Part shown: positions 1-7,630 of the stretch, piece by piece | Position numbering within the stretch: position 1 is the stretch's first letter | Layout of the letters: every line of letters begins with the position of its first letter | Source of the DNA: Nocardia puris | Lineage (GTDB): Bacteria; Actinomycetota; Actinomycetes; Mycobacteriales; Mycobacteriaceae | Direction of reading: 5' to 3' | Assembly (NCBI RefSeq): GCF_003315035.1 | Contig: NZ_QNRE01000015.1 | Coordinates: 124,001-188,000, forward strand | Length of the DNA stretch: 64,000 bases | The notes under the pieces: generated by a model | Told to the model about the DNA's origin: nothing | Database searches by the model: none | Seen by the model: only the letters and a program-made list of their open reading frames with translations | Program-made: the position numbers and the translations under genes

Positions 1-217
1 GCTGATGTTGTTCAAGCTATTCATTGCGAGCGTGTCGGCGGTTTCGCCTCCGCGTAGAAGCGATACACAGCTTTACCCTGACGGACGTGGATCTCAATTC
101 TCTCGCTGAGCTCAGCTCGGTCCGCCCGCTCGAACACCGCTGGCTGGGCGCGGGGTTCACGCGCCCGTCCCGTGAGCAGCTGAGCACGATGACACAAAGA
201 ACCAGCCCGTATATGTA

Positions 218-487
218 TTGCACAGAACTGACCGGCCTGCGGCGGGCCGGTTCGGCCCTGCTCGGGTTGCGCTACCACAGCGACACCCCACCCGCTCCAG
301 CCGACGCCCGAAACTGGACGACCTTCGCGATACCGACACCTGGCCGACCGTGCCCACCGACTACCCTCATCCACGCGCAGGAGAGCTCCGAATCAGCCCT
401 GATGGCAGCATCATCCGGCGTCTCGCGCCCGATGCGATACAGCCGTGTGTCAATGGCCAGTGGGTTCTCCCCGCGGGCGGCCGGTAA
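218..487 (+). pseudogene. Remnant ORF interrupted by the IS21 element
   Basis: This reading frame has a TTG start and 89 codons, but its last 13 codons lie inside the insertion sequence that begins at 448. The part just before the junction reads like a natural protein (ELRISPDGSIIRRLAPDAIQ) but has no family I recognise. The DNA to the right of the insertion does not continue this frame for long. The whole 1-447 stretch has no convincing intact gene, so I read it as decayed sequence into which the IS jumped. An antisense frame at 21-374 is equally open, so even the strand is uncertain. Confidence 0.25.
442..447. repeat. Target-site duplication, left copy (GCCGTG)
   Basis: Six bases identical to 2981-2986 on the other side of the element. 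IS21 elements duplicate a few bases of target on insertion. Confidence 0.85.
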
Positions 488-542
488 TCGTCCCCGCTGG
501 TGGCCAGTTGGTTGTCCCCAACGGTGGCCAGATATTTCCCCA
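448..542. repeat. Left terminal inverted repeat of the IS21 element
   Basis: This end matches the right end (2889-2980) in inverted orientation with scattered mismatches. Each end contains three tandem copies of a roughly 30-bp unit in which GGCC is followed about 8 bases later by GGGGA. Multiple repeated transposase-binding sites at each end are typical of IS21. Confidence 0.85.
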
Positions 543-547
543 CCGGG

Positions 548-1336
548 TCAGCGCAGTGGCTTCACCCCCTCGCCGTTGGTGGCTTGAGCGAGGCGGTAGC
601 TGTCGCCGTCGGTGACGACGACGTGTGCGTGGTGCAGGAGTCGGTCGACCGTGGCGGTGGCGAGCGTTTTCGGCATGATCTCGTCGAAGCCTGAGGGGTG
701 TAGGTTCGACGAGACGGCGAGTGCTCGGCGTTCGTAGGCTGCGTCGACGAGCCGGTAGAACCCCTCGGCGGCATCCGGTGAGACGGGGAGAAGCCCGATA
801 TCGTCGATGATGATCAGGTCGGTGCGGATCAAGCGGGTGATCGCGCGGGAGACCGAGTCGTCGACGCGGTGGCGCCGCATCAGCGCCCCGAGGTCTTCGA
901 TGGTGAACCAGGCGACAGTGAGCCCGGCCTCGACCGCGGCCTGGCCGAGTGCTTCGCAGAAGTGGCTCTTCCCGGTCCCGGAAGGCCCGCAGATGCAGAG
1001 GTTCTCTTTGTTCCGCACCCATTCCAGGGTTTTCAACGCATCCTGGGTCGGCCGCGGGATCGACGAGGCGCCCTCGTCCCAATCCCCGAAGGTCTTGCCG
1101 GCCGGGAACCCGGCGCGTTTGCGGCGGGTCCGCAGGTTCGTGGCGTCACGACCTGCGGCTTCCTCGGCGAGAAGGACCCGGACGACTTCAGCGGGGTCCC
1201 AGCGTTGCGCTTTCGCGGTCGGGACCAGGTCGGTCAACGCGCGCCGCAGATAGGGCAGTTTCAGGCGTTTGGTGAGCGCGATAGCTTCGGCGAGCGGGTC
1301 GCCGGTCGGGCCGGTAACGCGCAAGGGGGCAGACAT
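548..1336 (-). CDS. istB: IstB-like AAA+ ATPase, IS21 helper of transposition
   Basis: This 262-aa protein is the transposition regulator of the IS21 element. It loads on target DNA and stimulates the IstA transposase using ATP. Walker A (GPSGTGKS) lies at about residues 117-124 and Walker B (LIIIDDIG) at about 174-181, in the normal DnaC/IstB arrangement, and the length is typical. The ATG overlaps the TGA of istA as ATGA, so the two genes are translationally coupled. The stop lies just inside the left inverted repeat. I see no damage. Confidence 0.96.
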   Translation of the reverse strand: MSAPLRVTGPTGDPLAEAIALTKRLKLPYLRRALTDLVPTAKAQRWDPAEVVRVLLAEEAAGRDATNLRTRRKRAGFPAGKTFGDWDEGASSIPRPTQDALKTLEWVRNKENLCICGPSGTGKSHFCEALGQAAVEAGLTVAWFTIEDLGALMRRHRVDDSVSRAITRLIRTDLIIIDDIGLLPVSPDAAEGFYRLVDAAYERRALAVSSNLHPSGFDEIMPKTLATATVDRLLHHAHVVVTDGDSYRLAQATNGEGVKPLR

Positions 1337-2868
1337 CAGTGATCGCTTTCGGGGTTCGTAGTGGGCATGCCGAAGTTCGACCAGGCCGAGGTGCCCGGTT
1401 GCAGGCTGTGGTTCTCGGTCGCGCGGGTCGGTTCGGCGTGGTCGCGGCCGAGGTTGTGGGTCAGGATCCGGATCAGGTCGTTCTCGGCGAAACGTCCCGC
1501 GATCGCAGCGATCCCGAGTGCCCGGTCGACTTCCTCTGGCGGGTGGAGTTTGGCCAGGGTGACCGCTTCGGCCATCTTCGCCCGGATCCTGCGGGTTCCG
1601 GCGGCAGCAGCCTCGGTCAGCCAGGCGGCGGCGCCGTCGCCGAGCAGCAGGAACGCGGTTTCCTCGGCGTTGCCCGGCCGGGGTTTGCGGTCCTGGTGAT
1701 GTTCCGGCCTGGGTGGGTAGTGGTCGGGGTTGATCGACGGATTCCCTGGTGTCGACCGTTGGTGACGGGCGACTTCGGCCGGGCCGGTGTCGCCGACGGT
1801 GGTAACGATCAGTTCATCGCCATGGAAACGGACCCAGACACGGGTGTCGACCAGGTGATGCGGCACCGAATACCGCACTCCCTCAACCGAAACCGTCGCA
1901 TCCCAGTTCACCCGCCGGGTCGTTCCGAACGACACCGTGAACGGTGTCTTCGGCACCGGATGCAGCCGGGTGCGTTCCTCGGCCAACGCCTCGACCGGCC
2001 GCCGCCGGGTCTCGCGATGTTCTCGAGCGTTGACCTCGTCGCAGAACTGCCGGCAAGCAGCTTCCAAAGCGCCGAAGGTGCGGTACTCGCCCAACAAGTT
2101 CGTCTCGGTCGGCACCAGATCAGCTTTCGCGATCCGCACCGTCGCTTCCGAGCCGCCTTTGGTCTGCGGATCCGCGGGAACGCAGGTCCCGATAGTCATC
2201 CCGTAATGCCTAGCGACATCCACGATTTCGGGGTGCCGGACCGCGATCCCAGCAACATGATCGGCAGTGACGGTCTTCTCGTTGTCGGTCAACGCATAGG
2301 TCGGGACCCCGCCGATCCGCCGCAGTGTCGTGTCCAGGCACGACACCACCGTCGGCAACGTCTTGTCCATCACCGGAATCACCACCCGGAACCGCGACCA
2401 TGCCAACCACGCGCACCACAACTGCGTTCGGCGGCCGTCGATCACCGGGCCCGCACCCCAGTCCCACTGCAACCACAAACCCGGCTCGGTGATCCACGGC
2501 CGGAACACCCGCCGCTGACCTTCCCGCAACCGCTTCTTGACCTCGGCGACTACCCGCCGAGTGGTTCGCTCACCACCGGTGAACCCCATCGCCGTGATCC
2601 GTCGATGCACCACATCGGCTCGGATCCGGCCGTCGGAGCGCACCACCAGCTCCTCGATCTTCGGCAGGTACTCATCGATCGGCCGAGCCCGATGCTGCCG
2701 CGCCACCGGCGACTCACCCGCCGCCCGCAACGCGACATACCGGGCGACCGTGTGATGGTCGCAGCCGGCCAGCGCCGCCGCCGCACGGAACGAACCCGTG
2801 AGGTCGTACGCCTCCAAGATCTCCATGATCTCCCTACTGCTCTTCACGCCGCACGAGCCTGCCCGCAC
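1336..2868 (-). CDS. istA: IstA-like DDE transposase of the IS21 family
   Basis: This 510-aa transposase cuts and joins the element ends. An N-terminal helix-turn-helix (about residues 14-48) is followed by an integrase-type catalytic core with a readable DDE triad: Asp about 136 (QWDWGAG), Asp about 195 (LTDNEKT) and Glu about 241 (KGGSEATV). A C-terminal beta-barrel region follows. The listed start is GTG; a second GTG eight codons in is possible. It ends in the ATGA overlap with istB, the classical IS21 order. A 600-aa open frame on the opposite strand is a coding shadow. Confidence 0.95.
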   Translation of the reverse strand: MRAGSCGVKSSREIMEILEAYDLTGSFRAAAALAGCDHHTVARYVALRAAGESPVARQHRARPIDEYLPKIEELVVRSDGRIRADVVHRRITAMGFTGGERTTRRVVAEVKKRLREGQRRVFRPWITEPGLWLQWDWGAGPVIDGRRTQLWCAWLAWSRFRVVIPVMDKTLPTVVSCLDTTLRRIGGVPTYALTDNEKTVTADHVAGIAVRHPEIVDVARHYGMTIGTCVPADPQTKGGSEATVRIAKADLVPTETNLLGEYRTFGALEAACRQFCDEVNAREHRETRRRPVEALAEERTRLHPVPKTPFTVSFGTTRRVNWDATVSVEGVRYSVPHHLVDTRVWVRFHGDELIVTTVGDTGPAEVARHQRSTPGNPSINPDHYPPRPEHHQDRKPRPGNAEETAFLLLGDGAAAWLTEAAAAGTRRIRAKMAEAVTLAKLHPPEEVDRALGIAAIAGRFAENDLIRILTHNLGRDHAEPTRATENHSLQPGTSAWSNFGMPTTNPESDH

Positions 2869-2888
2869 GGCAACCAGGACAAATCACC

Positions 2889-2980
2889 TGGGGAGATATC
2901 TGGCCATCCACGGGGAATCCGGTGGCCACCAGCGGGGCCCTATATGGCCGCCCATGGGGAGGATGTCATGGCCGCTGACA
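2889..2980. repeat. Right terminal inverted repeat of the IS21 element
   Basis: Partner of the 448-542 repeat. It reads inward from TGACA at 2980 and shares with the left end the blocks TGGCCACCAGCGGGG, GGCCGCCC and ATATCTGGCCA. It lies upstream of istA, so the istA promoter must be inside or next to it. Confidence 0.85.
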
Positions 2981-2986
2981 GCCGTG
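2981..2986. repeat. Target-site duplication, right copy (GCCGTG)
   Basis: Exact direct repeat of 442-447 immediately outside the right inverted repeat. Confidence 0.85.
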
Positions 2987-2997
2987 GCGACCGCTAT

Positions 2998-3141
2998 ATG
3001 GTGCCGACGACCGACGAGCGGGCCGCGTTGATCGCGGAGTTCGCACGTGAGTTCGCCTACAGCGCTTCCGCTTACGCCCTGCTGGGCGCCGAGCACGAGA
3101 CGGCGGCCGTCCTCGCCGAGCAGTCCCCGCCCAGCGCCTGA
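2998..3141 (+). pseudogene. Short ORF remnant at the right flank of the IS
   Basis: An ATG-started frame of 47 codons directly right of the IS reads as a plausible helical, Ala/Glu-rich tail (EFAREFAYSASAYALLGAE). The same frame is open through the whole IS antisense strand, so its real start may have been displaced by the insertion. No function can be assigned. Confidence 0.3.
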
Positions 3142-3595
3142 CCCGCCTCGCCCGTCACATGCGCATCATCGATGCCGCCGACGCCACCGCGTTTGTCCGC
3201 GGCCCCAGACGCGGCAGCATCGCACCACACCAGCTGCGGCACACCATGGTTCGAGGTGACCGATAGCCCGCACCAGCGCGTGTGCCTCCATCGGCGCTGC
3301 GCCGACGTCGACCAGCACCGGCATTTCGTGCAGCTGATCGCGGCCGTCCTGACCTGTGACGGCCACCTGCCCCGCGCAGGAACGATGCGGATTCATCGCG
3401 CAGGTGGAAGCGAACGTGGTATCAGTTGCGGGCCAGTAGTTCTCGGCGGGTCTCGTGCAGGTGGCGAAGGCGCCGGTCCCGGGTCCGCTGGTGGGCACTG
3501 GTGATGGCGGTGGCGAGGTGTTGGGCGCAGCGGGTCGAGGTCACGGTGTCTGTCCCGAGCTGCAGGTACCGGTCCCCGTTGGAGCCCGATGGGCA
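3142..3595. other. Intergenic or decayed sequence without a convincing gene
   Basis: Short frames are open on both strands, for example 3172-3504 (+) and 3422-3694 (-). None has a clear ribosome binding site, family motif or consistent codon pattern. The truncated acetyltransferase that follows suggests that this stretch once carried coding sequence that has been scrambled. Confidence 0.5.
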
Positions 3596-3868
3596 ATGGT
3601 TTGGGGCGCCTATGTCCGGCCTGGTGCACGCGGCTCGGGCCTGGCTGATCAGCTGCTCGCATCCGTTCACCGCTGGGCAACCGATGACGCTCAAGTGGAT
3701 TGGATCGGGCTCGATGTCGTGGAGTCCAACACCCGGGCCGTGACGTTCTACGAGCGCAACGGGTACGTCAAGACCACATTGCGGCGCCCTTACCCGAACG
3801 ACTCAGCACTGACAGAAGTCGTGATGATGCAACGGCTTGGTAGCGGCCCGCGAACGGACCGCGACTGA
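3596..3868 (+). pseudogene. GNAT N-acetyltransferase, 5'-truncated
   Basis: The frame encodes only the C-terminal half of a GNAT fold. The acetyl-CoA-binding loop (YVRPGARGSGLADQLL) is followed by the conserved DVVESNTRAVTFYERNGYV strand-helix segment. The first two strands and helices, normally about 60-70 residues, are missing; the frame runs on upstream to 3455 but without recognisable sequence. An ATG at 3596 leaves 90 codons. The last residues after MMQRL (GSGPRTDRD) are read from the antisense of the neighbouring HAD gene, so the natural stop has probably been lost too. Probably inactive. Confidence 0.75.
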
Positions 3869-4560
3869 CCGGGCTCCACTGGCATGGGGGCCGAGACGAA
3901 CAGGATGCTGCCGCCAGCGGCGGCGAACGCGCTGCAGTTGTCAGGGTTGTCGTCGATCAGCAGCGCGTCTGCGAAGCCGCGCCCGGTGGCGGCGAGCCAC
4001 TGGCCGAAGTATCCGGTTGGATCGTGTCGTTTGAGTACGCCGAGAGCGCTCGAGCAGAGCAGCTCGTCGAAGGCAGCAGCGGCGGTCTGCAGAGTCGGTA
4101 CGTCCGCACCTGCCTCCGGTGCAAGCGAGGAGGCGTTGAAGGCGGCGGCGAAGTCGCTGATGTTGTCGGTGGCCAGCACGACAGTTGCTTGTTCGCGAGC
4201 CCGGACCAGGGCACACAGGAGAGTTGGGTCGACAGGCGTAGTGGTGAGGTCGTCGGCGAGCTTCGCGCACAGTTCGTCGACGTCGAGGTGGGGATGACGC
4301 GCGGTGGCGCGGGTGAGGATCTCGCGGGTGCTCAGGCGCCCGCACATCCAGTCGCGGCCGTCGGAGTTGCCGGTGGTGAAGAGCCGCCCGAGTTCGCTGT
4401 TCAGGGCCGAATGCAGTGGATGGTCGCGGTTTTCGGTGATGCTGTGCCAGTAGGGCGCCCGGGACAGCACGCCGTGCCAATCGCAGAACACCACGCGCGG
4501 GTGTCGCGGTGCGAGCATCAGCGCGTCGAGTTCCGCGGCGGCCTGCGCAGCCGGGTTCAC
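3790..4560 (-). CDS. HAD-superfamily hydrolase, last gene of the biosynthetic operon
   Basis: This 256-aa protein has a HAD core: motif I FCDWHGVL with the nucleophile Asp at about residue 27, motif II Thr about 131 (LATDN), motif III Lys about 177 and motif IV Asp-Asp about 203-204 (LIDDNPDN). Motif I reads D-x-H where phosphatases have D-x-D, so the usual acid/base Asp is replaced by His. A dephosphorylation step on a phosphosugar is the obvious guess but unproved. The GTG start overlaps the TGA of the upstream gene (GTGA). Its last 20 or so residues are encoded antisense to the truncated GNAT gene, so the original C-terminus may have been replaced. Confidence 0.8.
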   Translation of the reverse strand: MNPAAQAAAELDALMLAPRHPRVVFCDWHGVLSRAPYWHSITENRDHPLHSALNSELGRLFTTGNSDGRDWMCGRLSTREILTRATARHPHLDVDELCAKLADDLTTTPVDPTLLCALVRAREQATVVLATDNISDFAAAFNASSLAPEAGADVPTLQTAAAAFDELLCSSALGVLKRHDPTGYFGQWLAATGRGFADALLIDDNPDNCSAFAAAGGSILFVSAPMPVEPGQSRSVRGPLPSRCIITTSVSAESFG

Positions 4561-5909
4561 CGGAGGTAGACGCGGTCGGCGATGGCGCGCTCGAGGCGGT
4601 CTGCGGTGAGCAGACCGTCGAGGAGGCGGTGGTCGCCGATGTAGTCGGCGATGATGCGGCGCAGCAGTTCGTCGCCATGCTCGGAGAGGTGGACGCCGTC
4701 GCTCCACACGCTCGGCGCCCCGGACGCGGGCGCGGCCGGGGTGTTCGGGTCCCAGCCGAAACAAGTTGCGGTGTAGACGATCTCGTCCCACAGGTCGATG
4801 TAGTGCGCGTCGGCGGTCGCGGCGGCGCGGCGGGCGGCGGCGTTGTAGGTGAGCAGGTCGGTGTTGGCGGCGGGTACGTCGATGCCGGGTTCCCAGCCCA
4901 TCGGCGGTTCCCCGATCACCAGGACCCGGCGCGCTCGCTGGCCGAGCAGGTCGAGCATGGTGGCCAGGTTTGCCTCGTATTCGGGCAGATCGACGGCTTC
5001 ACTGTGTCGGCCTTGGTGGTGGCGCCAGACGTCGTTGATGCCGACGCCGAGGACGGCCAGGTCCCACCGGCCGCCTTCGTCGATGGCGGCGCGCAGGTTG
5101 GCCAGGACGTCGCGGGAGGTCGCGCCCCCTTCGCCGTAGTTGTTGGAGGTGATGGTGACCCAGGGGTAGAGGGTCTGCCAGGTCGTGGTCAAGGCGGTGA
5201 CGTAGCCGCGGTGACGGCGTTCGGTGACCTCGACGTGTTCGCCGATCTCGGGCAGGTCGGCCTGGGTGTGCAGGCGCGGGTTGTGGGCCTCGAGGTGCTC
5301 CATCAGGGAAGTGCCGAACCAGCCGATCCGAAGTTCGGCTCTCGGCTGGCCAGGGTCGAGTGGGCCAGGGTGGCGGGCGGTGACCCGGGCCGGGCTCCCG
5401 ACCGCAGTTGTGGCTGGCGGCAGGCTGGTGGTGACGACGGCGTTGGCGCCGACGCGGGCGTTCTGACCGATGGTGACTCCGGCGGCGATGGTGACCTTGT
5501 TGGAGATGATCGCCCCGGCGCCGATGGTGATGGGTGCGACTTCGAACCCGCTGGCCCACGGGGTGATCGCCGCGCCGGCGGGGACGGTGGCGTGGGTGCG
5601 GGGCCGGTGGTTGTGGTCGTGGATGTCGACCATGTTCGAGATCCCGGCGCCGGGCCCGATCTGGATGACGTTCATGGCGGAGATGACGACGTTCTCCCCG
5701 ATCGCGACGTCGTCGCCGATGATGATGTGCCCGCCGGCGTTGGCCTGCACGGTGGTGCCGCGGCGGATGCTGACCCGGTCACCGACGGTGATCGTGGCGC
5801 CGGGGTCGACGAGGAAGTCAACGTCGGCAGCGATGTCACAGCCGACGCCGAGCTGGACGCCCTCGGGCAGGCCGGTGCGATCGGTGGTGGTGATGTCGGT
5901 GGTGGTCAC
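4557..5909 (-). CDS. Fusion of hexapeptide-repeat acyltransferase and SGNH hydrolase
   Basis: In this 450-aa protein, residues 20-185 form a left-handed beta-helix of hexapeptide repeats (ITVGDRVSI, IIIGDDVAIGENV, ITIGAGAIISNKVTI). They carry the His-rich loop (MVDIHDHNH) and end (VGSPARV) of sugar O-acetyltransferases. Residues 190-450 form an SGNH/GDSL hydrolase with block I GWFGTSL (Ser nucleophile), block III GINDVW and block V SDGVHLS (Asp-His pair). Both halves therefore look active. The pairing suggests addition and removal, or transfer, of an acyl group on the product. The GTG start is followed by the coupled HAD gene downstream. The family assignment is firm; the substrate is unknown. 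Confidence 0.88.
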   Translation of the reverse strand: MTTTDITTTDRTGLPEGVQLGVGCDIAADVDFLVDPGATITVGDRVSIRRGTTVQANAGGHIIIGDDVAIGENVVISAMNVIQIGPGAGISNMVDIHDHNHRPRTHATVPAGAAITPWASGFEVAPITIGAGAIISNKVTIAAGVTIGQNARVGANAVVTTSLPPATTAVGSPARVTARHPGPLDPGQPRAELRIGWFGTSLMEHLEAHNPRLHTQADLPEIGEHVEVTERRHRGYVTALTTTWQTLYPWVTITSNNYGEGGATSRDVLANLRAAIDEGGRWDLAVLGVGINDVWRHHQGRHSEAVDLPEYEANLATMLDLLGQRARRVLVIGEPPMGWEPGIDVPAANTDLLTYNAAARRAAATADAHYIDLWDEIVYTATCFGWDPNTPAAPASGAPSVWSDGVHLSEHGDELLRRIIADYIGDHRLLDGLLTADRLERAIADRVYLR

Positions 5910-5942
5910 GGTGTCATTGTCCTCGCTGCGTGTAGGGGTGTT

Positions 5943-7628
5943 TCAGGGCAGGTCGGCGGCGGGTGGGGTGATGAGGTAGTCGCCGATGACCACCGCGTCC
6001 AGGCCGAGCGCGGCCGCGGTCGTCAAGGCGTCGACCGGGGTTTCCACGATCGGTTGCCCGGGCCCGTTGAAGGAGGTGTTGAGCAGGACGTCGACGCCGG
6101 TTTCGTAGGCGAACGCGGTGAGCAGTCGAGCGTAGCCGGGTTGGCGGGCGGGGTCGACGAGTTGCGGGCGCAGGGTGGCGTCAGCGTGGACGACGGCGGG
6201 CACATGCTGGCGCGCTGCTTCTGTGGCGTCGTGGGCGACGATCATCGCTTCGGCGGGCCCGTGCGGGGTGATCGTCCATCGGGTGAGGTCGAGCATGCTG
6301 GGTGCGAGCGGGCGCCAGGATTCGCGGCGTTTGATCTCGCGGTTGATGCGGTCGCGGCGCAGGGGTGAGCGCGGGTCGGCCAGGATACTGCGGGCGCCCA
6401 GGGCGCGGGGGCCTGCTTCGCTGCGGCCTTGATGCCAGCCGATGATCTTGCCTCTGGCCAGCAGTTGTGCGGCGGTCGTTGCGATGTCGTCGGGGGTGGA
6501 GTACACCGCGCCGAGCTCGTGCAGCGCGGCCTCGACGTCGTGGTTGCTGTGTTCGGGGCCCAACAGCGGGAAGGTCTGGCGTGCGCCGGGCACGCTCAGG
6601 TCGCCGCGGCGGTGTGCGCCGTGCAGGGCGGCGCCGACCGCGCACCCGGAGTCCGAGGCGGCCGGTTGCACGATCAGCTCGCTGATTCCCGGTGTGCGCG
6701 CGAGGATCCCGTTGGTGGTGCAGTTGAGGGCGACTCCTCCGGCTAGGCACAGCACGCTCGAGCCGGTGGTGCGCACCGCGGTCTCGGCCAGGCTGAGCAT
6801 GCATCGCTGCAGCTGCAGCTGCGCGGAGGCTGCCAGGTCGGCGGCGGGTCCGAGGTGGGCCTCGGCGCTGCCGCGCTGGGCGGGGATTCCGGCGTCGGTG
6901 AAGGCCTTGGCGTAGGCGGTCTGCAGGTCGCGGTAGTAGCTGAAGTCGCTGTAGCGGTCGGCTTCATCGGTAGCGGGTGCGAGGCCGTAGCGGGACAGGT
7001 CGAGGTGGTAGCCGCCGCGTGCTGGGCGCAGGAAGCTCAGGTCGATGACCGGGCGGCCGTAGGCGGCCAAGCCCATGAGCTTGCCGGCGTGGGTCCAGTC
7101 GCCGAGCCCGGCGTGGGTGGTTGCGGCCTGGTAGAACCAGCCCAGCGACTGGGTGAAGGGCCATTCGCGTAGCGTGCGCAGCCCGGCCGGGGTGCCGTGG
7201 TGGATGCTGGTCGATACCCCGTCGCCGGAGCCGTCGACGACCAGGACCGCTGCGTCGGCGACCCCGGCGGGGAAGAACGCGGAAGCGGCGTGGGCCAAGT
7301 GGTGGGCCACGACCGAGCACCGGCGCGGCCGCTCCGGATCGTCGATCGGGCCGAGGAGTTCGGTGATCAGGGCTTCGTCGGTGATCTCCTCGACCGGTTG
7401 CGGCCAGGACGGATTCCACGCGACGGCGACCTCGTCGACCTCGGCCCATCCGATGCCGGCACTGCGCAGGCACCACGCGGCGGCCGCGGCCGCGCTGCGG
7501 GAGTCGCGGTGGTGTTTGCGCCGGGAGAAGCGTTCCTCCTCGGCGAAGGCGACGATCCGGCCGTCGTGGACCAGGGCGGCCGAGGCGTCGTGGTGGTAGG
7601 GGCCGCCGAGGCCGAGCACGAATCCCAT
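5943..7628 (-). CDS. O-carbamoyltransferase (NodU/CmcH/TobZ family)
   Basis: This 561-aa enzyme of the family converts carbamoyl phosphate and ATP to carbamoyl-adenylate and transfers the carbamoyl group to a hydroxyl, usually on a sugar. The N-terminal Kae1-like domain has YHHDASAAL at residue 11, the metal-binding HHLAHA at about 109-114 and DGSGDG at about 132-137. The C-terminal half carries RSEAGPRALGARS and LNTSFN typical of the family. ATG 7628 is preferred to the longer open frame because the upstream gene stops at 7631, two bases away. Its place beside heptose genes and a glycosyltransferase suggests that the carbamoyl group goes on the sugar, as BlmD does in bleomycin. Confidence 0.93.
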   Translation of the reverse strand: MGFVLGLGGPYHHDASAALVHDGRIVAFAEEERFSRRKHHRDSRSAAAAAAWCLRSAGIGWAEVDEVAVAWNPSWPQPVEEITDEALITELLGPIDDPERPRRCSVVAHHLAHAASAFFPAGVADAAVLVVDGSGDGVSTSIHHGTPAGLRTLREWPFTQSLGWFYQAATTHAGLGDWTHAGKLMGLAAYGRPVIDLSFLRPARGGYHLDLSRYGLAPATDEADRYSDFSYYRDLQTAYAKAFTDAGIPAQRGSAEAHLGPAADLAASAQLQLQRCMLSLAETAVRTTGSSVLCLAGGVALNCTTNGILARTPGISELIVQPAASDSGCAVGAALHGAHRRGDLSVPGARQTFPLLGPEHSNHDVEAALHELGAVYSTPDDIATTAAQLLARGKIIGWHQGRSEAGPRALGARSILADPRSPLRRDRINREIKRRESWRPLAPSMLDLTRWTITPHGPAEAMIVAHDATEAARQHVPAVVHADATLRPQLVDPARQPGYARLLTAFAYETGVDVLLNTSFNGPGQPIVETPVDALTTAAALGLDAVVIGDYLITPPAADLP

Positions 7629-7630
7629 AG

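Larger units (their letters stand above)
448..2980 (-). mobile_element. Complete IS21-family insertion sequence
   Basis: The element holds istA and istB in one minus-strand operon bounded by long imperfect inverted repeats. Its ends read TGTCA at 448 and TGACA at 2980. The six bases before the left end (442-447, GCCGTG) are repeated exactly after the right end (2981-2986), which is a target-site duplication and fixes the boundaries. The length is 2533 bp, normal for IS21. Both genes are intact and the duplication is perfect, so the insertion is probably recent and could still be mobile. Confidence 0.93.

Noticed and set aside
1339..3141. 600-codon open frame on the plus strand across the IS21 element
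   Set aside because: It is antisense to istA, whose DDE motifs and overlap with istB are clear; long antisense frames are normal in high-GC DNA.
3422..3694. Minus-strand ORF ending RRELLARN as a real gene
   Set aside because: It is antisense to the clearly recognisable GNAT half over much of its length and has no binding site or family match.
4509..6368. 619-codon Gly/Val/Asp-rich plus-strand frame
   Set aside because: Antisense shadow of the hexapeptide-SGNH fusion and carbamoyltransferase genes; composition is repetitive and no motif is present.
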